The notes under the pieces were generated by a model. The model searched no databases and had not been told where the DNA came from. It saw only the letters and a list, made by a program, of their open reading frames with translations. Below, in pieces: positions 55,984 to 64,000 of a stretch of 64,000 nt of DNA; the first letter of the stretch is position 1; every line of letters begins with the position of its first letter. This DNA is from Bradyrhizobium sp. AZCC 2176 (GTDB taxonomy: Bacteria > Pseudomonadota > Alphaproteobacteria > Rhizobiales > Xanthobacteraceae). The DNA lies in contig NZ_JAZHRX010000001.1 of assembly GCF_036924645.1 (NCBI RefSeq), positions 4,863,501 to 4,927,500 of the forward strand, given 5' to 3'. The position numbers and the translations under genes were made by a program.

Positions 55984-57171
55984 CTATGACGCGCGGTTGA
56001 GAAAGATCGGCAGCCCTCGCTTATTGCCGTAGATGGGGCGGCAGCGCTCCGTGTTGTACGTGCTGGCGACGTCCAATTTGCGCGGCCCGAGCTTGGCGTC
56101 AGGGATGGGCACGAGGTCGTAGCGCCCCTCCACCAGCGCCGACATGAGGCCGGTCTTGCCATCCAAGATGGCATCGTAGGCCATGTTGCCGAAAGTGAGG
56201 GCCACGAGCTTGTCCATGAAGTCCGGATTGCCAGATCGCAGGTCGTAGGTGAGGTCGGACGTGATCGTCTCCTCGCCGACGCGCCGCTTGATCTCGTCGG
56301 CGAACGATTCCGCCACGCTCGCCTTCTTGCGATGGCCGTAGGCATCGGGCTCGCCGTATTCCTGCACCTCGTAGCCCTCCCACGCGGCGCCCTCGCTGAG
56401 CACGACCAGCGCGTAGTTGCTTGGGTTGGCGCGCTTCTCCTCGACGAGCAACCGGATCAGCTTGTCGAGATCAACCTTGTACTCCGGTATGACGCACCGT
56501 ATCGAGGTGGCGTACGCGGTGTAGAGCGCGGTAAATCCGGCATCGCGGCCAAAGACGCGGAAGATGCCGATTCGCTCGTGCGAACCGACAGTGGTGCGCT
56601 GCCGCTGGATGGCGTCGCTGGCGCGGGTGATCGCGGTCGAGAAGCCGATGCAGTATTCGGTGTTGCGGACGTCGTTGTCCATCGTCTTCGGGATGGCGAT
56701 GATCTTGACGCCGAGGTCGTTGAGCCTGGCTGCGTAACTGAGCGTGTCGTCGCCGCCGATGGCGATCAGATGTTCGATGCCGAGCCCCGAAAGGTTCGCC
56801 AGCACCTGGCCGCTGACGTCCCAGGTCCTGGTTGCGATGCCGCCCTTGGTGCTGAGCGAGGCTGGAAAGTCGTCGCCGACCAGATGATCTGGCAGCTTCT
56901 TCATCTTGGACGGATTGGTGCGACTCGAGTGCAGCACGGTGCCGCCGCTCCGGTCTATGGTGCGCGTGTTGTCACGGTTCAGCGGGATGATGTAGTGGGC
57001 CCTGCTGGCCGGGTCCTTGAGGTTTACGTGCGTGAGGGCCTCCCAACCACGGCGGAGGCCGACGACCTCGATGTCGTTCTCGCTGCCGCGATATGTCACG
57101 CTCTTGATGACTGCGTTGAGACCGGGAACGTCGCCGCCGCCCGTGAGAATGCCGATACGCCTTTTTGCCAT
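55984..57171 (-). CDS. 6-phosphofructokinase with pyrophosphate-type active site
   Basis: 395 residues from the ATG at 57171 (GAGG 5 bases upstream). Phosphofructokinase fold: ILTGGGDVPGLNAVIKS, GIEHLIAIGGDDTLSYAA, IIAIPKTMDNDVRNTEYCIG, IFRVFGRDAGFTALYTAY. The GGDDT Asp and the PKTMDND Lys correspond to E. coli positions 104 and 124, which are Gly in ATP-dependent enzymes and Asp/Lys in PPi-dependent ones, so PPi is the predicted phosphoryl donor and the reaction would be reversible. Transcribed 21 bases after the FBP aldolase/phosphatase gene. Confidence 0.9.
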   Translation of the reverse strand: MAKRRIGILTGGGDVPGLNAVIKSVTYRGSENDIEVVGLRRGWEALTHVNLKDPASRAHYIIPLNRDNTRTIDRSGGTVLHSSRTNPSKMKKLPDHLVGDDFPASLSTKGGIATRTWDVSGQVLANLSGLGIEHLIAIGGDDTLSYAARLNDLGVKIIAIPKTMDNDVRNTEYCIGFSTAITRASDAIQRQRTTVGSHERIGIFRVFGRDAGFTALYTAYATSIRCVIPEYKVDLDKLIRLLVEEKRANPSNYALVVLSEGAAWEGYEVQEYGEPDAYGHRKKASVAESFADEIKRRVGEETITSDLTYDLRSGNPDFMDKLVALTFGNMAYDAILDGKTGLMSALVEGRYDLVPIPDAKLGPRKLDVASTYNTERCRPIYGNKRGLPIFLNRAS

Positions 57172-57192
57172 ACCCACCTCGCAGGCGATTCC

Positions 57193-58338
57193 TTACTCGG
57201 CCGCTTCCGGCTTGCGCTCCTTGCGCACCTGAAAGCGCTTCAGCAGTGAGGACACGGTGTCGCGGAAGCCACCATACTCCAGCTCGGAATAGGGCAGCAT
57301 CGCGGCGCCGGACCAGCCCTGGCTGCGCATCTCGATGGCCTTGCGCTGGGCGCGCCGGCGGACCTCGTCCCACGCCGGGTTGTCGAAGAAATCGGTAAAG
57401 GACTCCGAAAAACGGCCGTCCTTGTCGATCGAAAAGCCAGTGCAGGAAACGATCGGCAGGCAGTACATGCCCGTCACCGGTGTGTTAATTGGCACAGGCA
57501 TGAGCGGCATCACGTGCGAGCCGCGCGCGTCGCCGCCTACGAAGTGCGCCTTCGCGAACGGCGAGACGATTTCTTCCGGCGCCGGGAAAATCCCTTGGTT
57601 CCTGACGATCGCGACCGGATCGTCCTTGCCGGTGTACTTGCCTGCGATCGCGTGAAGACGCTGCGCCGAAACGGCGACGGCGATCTCGCCATGGGTCCGG
57701 GAAACGATGCGATCAATGCCAAAGCGCTCGTTGTCGCGGAGCAGCGCGGCAATGTGGTAGCCATCCGCCGGCGCGTCGAGTTCGATCACGCTGTCGCCGG
57801 TCGTGTTGTCCATGTCGATGACATGGAAACGGAATCCCTTGATCATCGGGGGCAGCATCAGCCCGGCGCAATACATGGGATCGGCGAAGGCGAGGTAGAG
57901 TGGCAGGTTGTAGGCGCCGGGGCCGCATTTGTCGGCGGCGAACACCATGAAGGATTCCGCAGGTCTCGTGCCCGAGAGGCTGTGGTCGAAGCTGAGCTCG
58001 GCGACGCCCGGGCCGGCGCCGCGGACGTTTCCGGACGGTGCGTCGACGAGAAGGTCCTGGCCGGCGCCGTAGAGCCCGGAGGTTTTCGCGACCGAGGTGG
58101 CCGCGAGGAACGCCTTCCAGGCAAGTTGATGCACCTCGGAACTCCCTTCGCCCCGTGTGTGCGTCATGATGATCGCAATGTCGTCGCCGGTGTGGCAGAC
58201 GAAACCGTCTATCAGCAGGCCATCGCAGATCGCCTTCGCGACCCCGCCCTCGACAGCCGCCATCATGCGTGTAGACGGTTTCGTGTGGCCACCAACGGAG
58301 CCTATGTCAGCCTTGATGACGGAAAGGGTGAGTCTCAT
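57193..58338 (-). CDS. Fructose-1,6-bisphosphate aldolase/phosphatase (class V FBPase)
   Basis: 381 residues, collinear with archaeal-type bifunctional FBPA/P: MRLTLSVIKADIGSVGGHTK (metal-binding Asp and His), CHTGDDIAIIMTHTRGEGSS, DKCGPGAYNLPLYLAFADPM, VIDMDNTTGDSVIELDAPAD and KYTGKDDPVAIVRNQGIFPA. It condenses triose phosphates and dephosphorylates FBP to fructose 6-phosphate, a unidirectional gluconeogenic step. Followed closely by the phosphofructokinase gene. Enzymes of this type are mostly archaeal and deep-branching bacterial; presence in some alphaproteobacteria is known to me. Stop codon leaves an EAAE tail. Confidence 0.92.
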   Translation of the reverse strand: MRLTLSVIKADIGSVGGHTKPSTRMMAAVEGGVAKAICDGLLIDGFVCHTGDDIAIIMTHTRGEGSSEVHQLAWKAFLAATSVAKTSGLYGAGQDLLVDAPSGNVRGAGPGVAELSFDHSLSGTRPAESFMVFAADKCGPGAYNLPLYLAFADPMYCAGLMLPPMIKGFRFHVIDMDNTTGDSVIELDAPADGYHIAALLRDNERFGIDRIVSRTHGEIAVAVSAQRLHAIAGKYTGKDDPVAIVRNQGIFPAPEEIVSPFAKAHFVGGDARGSHVMPLMPVPINTPVTGMYCLPIVSCTGFSIDKDGRFSESFTDFFDNPAWDEVRRRAQRKAIEMRSQGWSGAAMLPYSELEYGGFRDTVSSLLKRFQVRKERKPEAAE

Positions 58339-58623
58339 GAGCGTTCCCTCCGACCAGCGCAGCGCAGCGCCTCGGCGTCTGCGCTTGCTGCGCCGGGGCG
58401 ACGGCGCTGCTCATTCACGAAAAAGAACGTCTGAGGTTCCGTTAGGTTCCACAAATGCCCCTCTCGAAAAGCTCGGGCTGATCCGGTAGCCGGGATCATC
58501 GATTGCAATGGGCTGTTGCTTGCTTGATCCGTGCTGAAGACTTCACGGTAAACTGAGACCCACCACAGGGCGATTGTTGCTAATCTAGGCAACGCAAGTT
58601 CTGCGTGTGTGCGGTCCAAGCGT

Positions 58624-60195
58624 ATGCCAAAGGGACCAAAAAAGTTTTTCATCTTCACCGGGCGTGGTTGGCTGATTGCGCTGGCTGTCGCGGTGGGGTT
58701 GGCGCTGGGCATGGCCGGACCTACCTCGGCGCAGTTTTTTGATTTCGGCGGATATCAGCAGCGGCCGCAACCACAACGCGGCGGGTGGTTCGGCAACGAC
58801 CAACGCGGTGGTAGCTGGCTTGGTAACGATCAACGCGGCGGCGGCTGGTTTGGTAACGACACTTATGCGCCGTACCAGCAGCAGTACCCGCCGCCTCGGC
58901 ATGGGCGGCAAGCGCCCCCGGCGGTGCGCGAGGATTTTTCAAAGGCGCCGCCGCCCGAGAAGCGCAACACTGTACCCGAGCGCCACATCCTTGTACTTGG
59001 TGACTCCATGGCGGACTGGCTCGCCTATGGGCTTGAGGAGGTCTATGCCGATCAGCCTGAGATGGGTGTGATCCGCAAGCACAAGACAGCTTCCGGCCTG
59101 ATCAAGTATCAGCCGAAGGGCAATCCAGCCGATTGGGCTGCCGCCGCCAAGGGCATTCTCGCCGCCGAAAAAGCGGACGCCATTGTCATCATGCTCGGGC
59201 TTGACGACCGCGTCGCAATCCGCGAGCCGGCAGCCGAAAAATCGCAGAATAAATCGGAGGACAAGAAAGACGCCGACAAGAAAGACGCGAAGGCCAAACC
59301 GGATGGCAAGCCTTCGGGCGAAAAACCCGCGGCGAAGCCGGATGGTGCAATCAAGGAGGCGGATCCCGAGTTGCAGCCAGACGATGCCGCCGATAGCAAT
59401 GGCGCGCGGCCGGTCACCGAACCGGAAAAGAGCGCGGGCTCGCCGAGCGGCCTCCATGAGTTTCGCGAGAAACGCTGGGTGGAGCTCTACAGAGATAAGA
59501 TCGACGAGATGATCGGCGTACTCAAGTCCAGGGGTGTGCCGGTGCTGTGGGTGGGTCTGCCGGCGGTACGAGGCACCAAGGCGACCGCCGACACGGCGTT
59601 TCTGGACACGCTCTATCGCGATGCGGCCGGGAAGGCCGGCATCACCTATGTCGATGTCTGGGACGGATTTGTCGATGAAGCCGGGCGCTTTTCACAGCAA
59701 GGCCCCGATTTCGAAGGGCAGATCCGTCGGCTGCGCTCCGCCGATGGCGTGTACTTCACCAGGGCCGGCGCGCTCAAGCTCGCGCATTATGCCGAGCGCG
59801 AAATCAACCGGCTGCTGGCTGCACGTTCTGGCCCGATTGTGCTGCCCACCGAACCGGCAACGCCCGACGCCAGTGCGCGGCCGGATCAGCCGGCGCCGCG
59901 TCCGCTGGCCGGGCCGATCGTTCCCTTGGGGCCCGCTTCTGTCGGCACGGATCAATTACTCGGCGCTCCCGGGTCACGGCCGGTGGCGATCGATGCGCAA
60001 GCAGCCCGGGTCTTGATCACAGGTGAGCCCTTGTCGGCACCGGCCGGTCGCGCCGACGATTTTGCCTGGCCGCGACGCGAAATTGGACGCGAAGGGGCCA
60101 AGGGTGAGACGCCAGTGGCGTCAACGTCAACATCGCTCGATGCCAATGCGCGAGCGCCGGCGGCGTCGCTAAAGCCGAAAAAGCATCGCCGCTAG
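58624..60195 (+). CDS. DUF459 (SGNH-type) secreted protein
   Basis: 523 residues from the ATG at 58624 (GTG at 58609 possible). Signal or anchor (WLIALAVAVGLALGMAGPTS), a tandem stretch RGGWFGNDQRGGSWLGNDQR with a third repeat, then DUF459: ERHILVLGDSMADWLAYGLE (SGNH Ser), GIRKHK..SGLIKYQPKGN, VIMLGLDDR (block III-like), KSRGVPVLWVGLPAVRGTK and GVYFTRAGALKLAHYAEREI (DxxH-like end, with T replacing). A ~60-residue Lys/Asp/Pro insertion (about 205-265) is low-complexity. Periplasmic esterase or peptidoglycan O-acyl role is possible; the family is uncharacterised. Confidence 0.85.
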   Translation: MPKGPKKFFIFTGRGWLIALAVAVGLALGMAGPTSAQFFDFGGYQQRPQPQRGGWFGNDQRGGSWLGNDQRGGGWFGNDTYAPYQQQYPPPRHGRQAPPAVREDFSKAPPPEKRNTVPERHILVLGDSMADWLAYGLEEVYADQPEMGVIRKHKTASGLIKYQPKGNPADWAAAAKGILAAEKADAIVIMLGLDDRVAIREPAAEKSQNKSEDKKDADKKDAKAKPDGKPSGEKPAAKPDGAIKEADPELQPDDAADSNGARPVTEPEKSAGSPSGLHEFREKRWVELYRDKIDEMIGVLKSRGVPVLWVGLPAVRGTKATADTAFLDTLYRDAAGKAGITYVDVWDGFVDEAGRFSQQGPDFEGQIRRLRSADGVYFTRAGALKLAHYAEREINRLLAARSGPIVLPTEPATPDASARPDQPAPRPLAGPIVPLGPASVGTDQLLGAPGSRPVAIDAQAARVLITGEPLSAPAGRADDFAWPRREIGREGAKGETPVASTSTSLDANARAPAASLKPKKHRR

Positions 60196-60572
60196 CGGAT
60201 TGAATCTGACGCTTGGCACCCGTCCAGACCGTTACACCATCCTTTGGACCGCTCTTGGCCCTGCCGAAGGCTTCATTATGCGGATCTGAGGCGCAACCGG
60301 ATGTGTCCCGGTATGCTGCCGCTATGAGTTCACTCAGCGCAGCGGCGTTCACTTGCTGCCCCCCCAGCGCAGCTTCACGCGCCGCATGCGTTTTGCCGGC
60401 GTTCGTCGGAGCAGAGTGGAACCATTTGGACGCTCGACCGGCCAGATGTGGCACAATGACAACACTGACATGAAATCGCGTGACTGATGCCGTAATAGCT
60501 CTGACCTGACCTTGGTTCCGCCCCGATTGGATTGCGACCTTTGCGTGTCGAATTCGGTAGGCGGAGGACGAT

Positions 60573-61166
60573 ATGTTTTCCATCGGCTGTGCCAGAACTT
60601 CGCACGTCGACATCAAAGCTAGCCTCGTTTGCATTGGTACGACCTTGGGCGCGGGCTCTGGTATTAGCAGGGTCGTGCAACGGCTAGCCGTTGTTCTGGG
60701 TGCGGCTTCGCTTGCGGCTTGCGCACAATCTCATGTTGCCACCAATCAATCCGAAATAGTCGCGCCAAGTCGCCAAGCGTACCGGCAATACCATCGAACT
60801 GTATCGGTCGCGCCGACCAGGCGCGTGGCGGTCGCAAGAAGGCATACTCCGTTCGCGTCGAACAAAAAGGCCGCCGAGACACAGGTCGCATCGCATGGCA
60901 TGGCCAGCTTCTACACGGAGGGAACCAAGACCGCGTCTGGCGAGAAGTTCAATACGCACGAATTAACGGCCGCCCATCCCACATTGCCATTCGGCACCCG
61001 GTTGCGCGTAACGAACGTCGCCAGCGGGCAGTCCGTGACGGTCCGCGTTAATGACCGCGGTCCGTACGTCCGCGGACGCGTTGTTGACGTTTCCCACGCT
61101 GCGGCCGAAACTCTGGGAATGGTTGGAGGCGGTGTCGCAAAGGTCAAACTTGACGTCGTCCAATAG
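60573..61166 (+). CDS. rlpA: RlpA-like lipoprotein
   Basis: 197 residues; lipobox SLAAC near residue 50 after a hydrophobic stretch, so the true start may be inside, at an alternative codon. The carboxy domain is a double-psi beta-barrel: SHGMASFYTEGTKTASGEKF, LTAAHPTLPFGTRLRVTNVA and VTVRVNDRGPYVRGRVVDVS, the full RlpA signature with catalytic Asp. Family members are septal or cell-wall lytic transglycosylases. The SPOR domain is absent. The preceding 370 bases hold no supported gene. Monocistronic. Confidence 0.88.
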   Translation: MFSIGCARTSHVDIKASLVCIGTTLGAGSGISRVVQRLAVVLGAASLAACAQSHVATNQSEIVAPSRQAYRQYHRTVSVAPTRRVAVARRHTPFASNKKAAETQVASHGMASFYTEGTKTASGEKFNTHELTAAHPTLPFGTRLRVTNVASGQSVTVRVNDRGPYVRGRVVDVSHAAAETLGMVGGGVAKVKLDVVQ

Positions 61167-61327
61167 CTGGCACGGCCGACATGGACGTGACGATCGGAAG
61201 ACGACTTCCGGTGAACGAGCTAGTACGGCCATGTGTTGATCAAGACGGCATCGAGTGTGGGTCAGTCGAGACGCGGTGCTAGTCTGACGCCTCCTTAGGG
61301 ATGTATTCCGACGGGAAAGGAGTTCCA

Positions 61328-62140
61328 ATGAATTCCACAACAGCCCCGAAAGCAGTTGAACCCGACGAGGTCCTGGTCGCGCGTGCGGATGAACGGCTCG
61401 TGCACGCCTATGATCAGATCGCGCGCGCGGATGAACAGCTCGCGCGGTTAAATGAACAGCTTTCCAAGCTGGAGCAGGATGCCGCGCACCACCCTTCGGC
61501 TGTCGTTGGCTACCGGCCGCCGCGCGGCAGGCAGGCGCTACGCGGCTTCGTCGGCTTGCTATTGGCCGTGTGCATCTTTGCCGGCGCTTTCGTTTCGCAG
61601 TCCTCCTATGGCGAGGCGGCCAAGTTGGTTGTCGCCCGGTGGGCGCCACAGTTCATCCCGACTTCGTCGCCCTGGATGGAAAACCCGGGGGGGCCCGCGC
61701 AGCCGGAACCATCTGGCGTTCAGCTTGCCACGGCAACCCCGCTACTTCCGCAACCAACATCTTCGGCCCAGACCGCCTCGCAAGACGCCGCGCCGCCGGC
61801 CGTCCCGACATTGGCCGAACTGGCGCAGCTCCTCCAGACGATGGCGCGCGATCTCGCAAACGTGGAGCAGGGGATCGAGGAGCTCAAGGCGAGCCGGGAA
61901 CAAACGGCTCGCGAAAGCGCGAAGGTCACCGAGGAGCTCAAGGCGAGTCAGGAGCAAATGACGCGCCTTATCGCCAGGGTTTCCGAACAGAACAAGGCTC
62001 CCGAGCAGAACCTGCGACCCAGGACATCGGGGCTTCCGCCACGGCCGATGGCCACCCAAAAGCCTGTGCCGGCGCGTCAGTCGCCGCAAGCCGGAGCGCG
62101 GCCGCAGGCCCCAACGCAGTTGCAGCCCGACGACCAGTAA
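61328..62140 (+). CDS. Membrane-anchored coiled-coil protein
   Basis: 270 residues; GGAAAGGAG precedes the ATG. A cytoplasmic coiled coil with repeat RADE(R/Q)L (VARADERLVHAYDQIARADE), one TM segment (GFVGLLLAVCIFAGAFVSQS), a Pro-rich linker and a second coiled coil built of tandem ELKASREQT/ELKASQEQM heptads, then a Pro/Gln tail. I recall close relatives as common hypothetical proteins in Bradyrhizobium. Function unknown. Confidence 0.75.
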   Translation: MNSTTAPKAVEPDEVLVARADERLVHAYDQIARADEQLARLNEQLSKLEQDAAHHPSAVVGYRPPRGRQALRGFVGLLLAVCIFAGAFVSQSSYGEAAKLVVARWAPQFIPTSSPWMENPGGPAQPEPSGVQLATATPLLPQPTSSAQTASQDAAPPAVPTLAELAQLLQTMARDLANVEQGIEELKASREQTARESAKVTEELKASQEQMTRLIARVSEQNKAPEQNLRPRTSGLPPRPMATQKPVPARQSPQAGARPQAPTQLQPDDQ

Positions 62141-62329
62141 TTGTCCGAAGGTTCGCTCTTCGCACTTTTCGAAAATGGGGCGGCGTCGGCTTTGAGTCCG
62201 TAATGTGCACCAAATGCGGACATCGGCCGACCAGGCCGAACTGACGGGTTCGTACTGGTCATTGGCTGAACGGGCATTGCGACCCAACACATTGCTGCTT
62301 GGTTTTCGTCCGGGGTGCTGCGCAGATGC

Positions 62330-62371
62330 ATCCAGGGACTTGTATCCAGGGACTTGGCATCCAGGGACTTG
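62330..62371 (+). repeat. Three tandem ATCCAGGGACTTG units
   Basis: Units at 62330, 62344 and 62359, spaced 14-15 bases, just before the P450 start. May be slipped-strand expansion. Confidence 0.7.
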
Positions 62372-62386
62372 CCGATTTTTAGCGCC

Positions 62387-63601
62387 ATGATTGATCCCCG
62401 CAAAGTCGATATCTACTCAGCCGAGCACAAGCGTGACCCGTTTCCGTTCTATGCGTTCCTTCGCAGCGAGGCGCCGGTCTTCGAAGTTGGCGTACCCGTC
62501 CTGAAGCGGGCGTGGCTGATGACGCGTTACGATGACGTGGTGTTGTGCCTCCAGGATAGCGACAGGTTCGTCAAGAACCCGCGCAATGCTGGCTTGCGCT
62601 CGCCCAAGTCCATGCCGTGGTGGACGCCGGCGAGCCTCAGGACGCTCTCCGAGAATATGCTGGACCTCGACGATCCCGCACATCGAAGGCTGCGGGCCCT
62701 CATCAACAAGGCATTTAGCCGTGCACGCATCGACCAGTTACGAAACCGCACCGAAGTCCTCGCTGAGGATCTCGTCGATCGAATGCGCGCCAAGTCGACG
62801 CCCGACCTTATCGAGGATTTCGCGCTTCCGCTTCCATTGACCGTGATCTCGGAGTTGCTGGGTCTGCCTGAAGAGGCCCGGACGCGCTTTCGGAAGTGGA
62901 CCAATGTTTTTCTCGGCGCGCGATCGGAATTTCGCATGGCGCTCTCGCTGCCTTCGATCTTTGCGTTAATGCGATATTTGCGGCGCCTCGTTGCCACGCG
63001 CCGGCGCAGCCCGGAGGATGATCTCATCTCCGGGCTGATCGCTGTAGAAGAGGGGGGCGACCGCCTGAGCGAGAGCGAGCTCATCGCCATGCTGGTGCTC
63101 CTGATCATCGCCGGCCACGAGACGACGGTGAACCTGATCGGATCCGGAATGCTGGCGTTGATGGAGAATCAGCATGAGAAGGAGCGCCTCCTTGGAGATT
63201 TTTCGCTCCTTGGGTCTGCGGTCGAAGAGTTGTTGCGCTTCACGGCACCCGTTGAGACCGCAACGGAGCGATATGCGGCCCGGGACGTCGACCTGCACAG
63301 CACTACGATCAGGCGCGGCGATGTCATTTTCCCCGTCGTTGCCTCCGCCAACCGGGATGCGAAAAAATTCGCGGAGCCCGATCGGCTGGACGTAACCCGC
63401 AAGCCCAATCCGCATCTTGCGTTTGGAGATGGCGTTCACTTTTGCGTCGGCTCGCACCTGGCGAAGATGGAAGCCGAGATCGCGTTTGGTTGCCTGCTGA
63501 GACGCGTACCTGCGTTGAGGCTCGCCTGTCCTGTTCACGACCTGCAGTGGCGCGCCGCACCGGTCGTTCGTGGCCTCAAATCATTGCCGGTCATCACGTA
63601 G
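62387..63601 (+). CDS. Cytochrome P450
   Basis: 404 residues from the ATG at 62387; the frame extends upstream through the tandem repeat but that part is not conserved. Motifs: helix C DDPAHRRLRALINKAFS, I-helix LIIAGHETTVNLIGSG (acid-alcohol pair replaced by E-T), ExxR in SAVEELLRF, and heme loop HLAFGDGVHFCVGSHLAKME with the Cys ligand. Soluble class I type needing ferredoxin and reductase, none of which is adjacent. Substrate unknown. The ~245-base gap upstream contains a short repeat tail and no gene. Confidence 0.92.
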   Translation: MIDPRKVDIYSAEHKRDPFPFYAFLRSEAPVFEVGVPVLKRAWLMTRYDDVVLCLQDSDRFVKNPRNAGLRSPKSMPWWTPASLRTLSENMLDLDDPAHRRLRALINKAFSRARIDQLRNRTEVLAEDLVDRMRAKSTPDLIEDFALPLPLTVISELLGLPEEARTRFRKWTNVFLGARSEFRMALSLPSIFALMRYLRRLVATRRRSPEDDLISGLIAVEEGGDRLSESELIAMLVLLIIAGHETTVNLIGSGMLALMENQHEKERLLGDFSLLGSAVEELLRFTAPVETATERYAARDVDLHSTTIRRGDVIFPVVASANRDAKKFAEPDRLDVTRKPNPHLAFGDGVHFCVGSHLAKMEAEIAFGCLLRRVPALRLACPVHDLQWRAAPVVRGLKSLPVIT

Positions 63602-63699
63602 TCGTTGTTGCACCGGAAGACCCCGCCGGCATTCACCGCTAGCTGGGAACCCACACGGTTGCTCAACAGCGGACAAAATTCGAACTGACGACATCCGGG

Positions 63700-64000
63700 T
63701 CAGCGGCGTTTGGGTGCTCGAAGTGCGTATAGTCTTTGGTAGATCATCGACTCCGGTATCCAATCAAGCAAGATGTGTCCAAGTGGCAGCTTGATCAGGC
63801 CAGCGATAATTCTGGATGAAGGCGGATACCAATAAACCGACAGGTTATAAAATTTAAGGGGAGTAAACCCCAAAGTCGTAAACTCGTGCATCAATCGCTT
63901 GTGACTGAAGTGTCTTCGGTAGTCCACAATTGGACCCGAGAGCAAAAGTACTTTGTCGGGGTGTTCTTTGGCAACTTTCTCCAAGAACGCTCCCTGCTCT
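63700..64000 (-). CDS. Hypothetical protein, amino terminus outside window
   Basis: Frame open to the window end, about 100 residues visible: FLEKVAKEHPDKVLLLSGPI, VDYRRHFSHKRLMHEFTTLG, YWYPPSSRIIAGLIKLPLGH and a stop after RAPKRR. Lower GC than neighbours. The pattern could be the carboxy end of a methyltransferase or glycan-related enzyme, but no motif allows assignment. Confidence 0.6.
   Translation of the reverse strand, partial: EQGAFLEKVAKEHPDKVLLLSGPIVDYRRHFSHKRLMHEFTTLGFTPLKFYNLSVYWYPPSSRIIAGLIKLPLGHILLDWIPESMIYQRLYALRAPKRR

Noticed and set aside
58157..58489. 110-residue plus-strand frame at the start of the FBP aldolase/phosphatase
   Set aside because: Overlaps the conserved amino terminus of a well-supported gene; no motif.

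Overview
The window reads as a chromosomal accessory region of a GC-rich alphaproteobacterium, most probably Bradyrhizobium or a close relative. This rests on the protein families present (FixJ-type regulator, Bradyrhizobium-like secreted hypotheticals, DUF459, RlpA, TPR adenylate cyclases) and on a dispersed ~95 bp intergenic repeat ending in a GACGCGA-TTGACCC-like tail that I associate with this group. No rRNA, tRNA or CRISPR array was recognised. Genus assignment is inference; no database search was possible.

Layout. 1-1.3 kb: 3' part of a tyrosine integrase with a terminator. 1.3-7.4 kb: a minus-strand block made of a sigma-54 activator, a near-consensus -24/-12 promoter, two tandemly duplicated Thr-rich secreted peptides and a MacA/MacB-type exporter split into membrane fusion, ATPase and permease genes. 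7.4-16.7 kb: mostly decay (IS110 pieces, a truncated glycoside hydrolase, fragments of a substrate-binding protein and a secreted protein, a frameshifted TPR adenylate cyclase) around a cupin and a FixJ-like regulator. 16.7-22.9 kb: a compact minus-strand satellite-like replicon with an AlpA-type regulator, primase-helicase, SSB-tail protein, DnaN-like sliding clamp, small zinc and HTH proteins, an origin-like palindrome/iteron cluster and a Nu1-type small terminase. 23-28.4 kb: flavin monooxygenase, truncated globin, broken GFA, FAD and molybdopterin oxidoreductase genes. 28.5-40 kb: two related small tyrosine recombinases (one intact, one decayed) in direct orientation flanking a DUF3604 / parvulin / HupE operon, a possibly self-cleaving S74-like secreted protein and several small genes. 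40-47.4 kb: a second, deleted cyclase, MITE-like elements, a flavodoxin, a truncated IS1182-like transposase, an APH-like kinase and a peroxiredoxin-like protein. 47.9-64 kb: mainly ordinary chromosomal genes (desaturase, aldo/keto reductase, an operon of nitronate monooxygenase, quinone reductase and SMP-30, an operon of phosphofructokinase and FBP aldolase/phosphatase, DUF459, RlpA, cytochrome P450), interrupted by one complete IS701-family element with target duplication.

Working together. The two best candidates for something undescribed are (1) the sigma-54-controlled peptide/MacAB cassette at 1.8-7.4 kb, where the activator, promoter, duplicated exported peptides and exporter lie in one consistent order, and (2) the terS-carrying satellite at 16.7-22.9 kb, which brings its own sliding clamp and SSB-like protein together with an origin-like region. 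A third point is the PPi-type active-site signature of the phosphofructokinase paired with a bifunctional gluconeogenic FBP aldolase/phosphatase.
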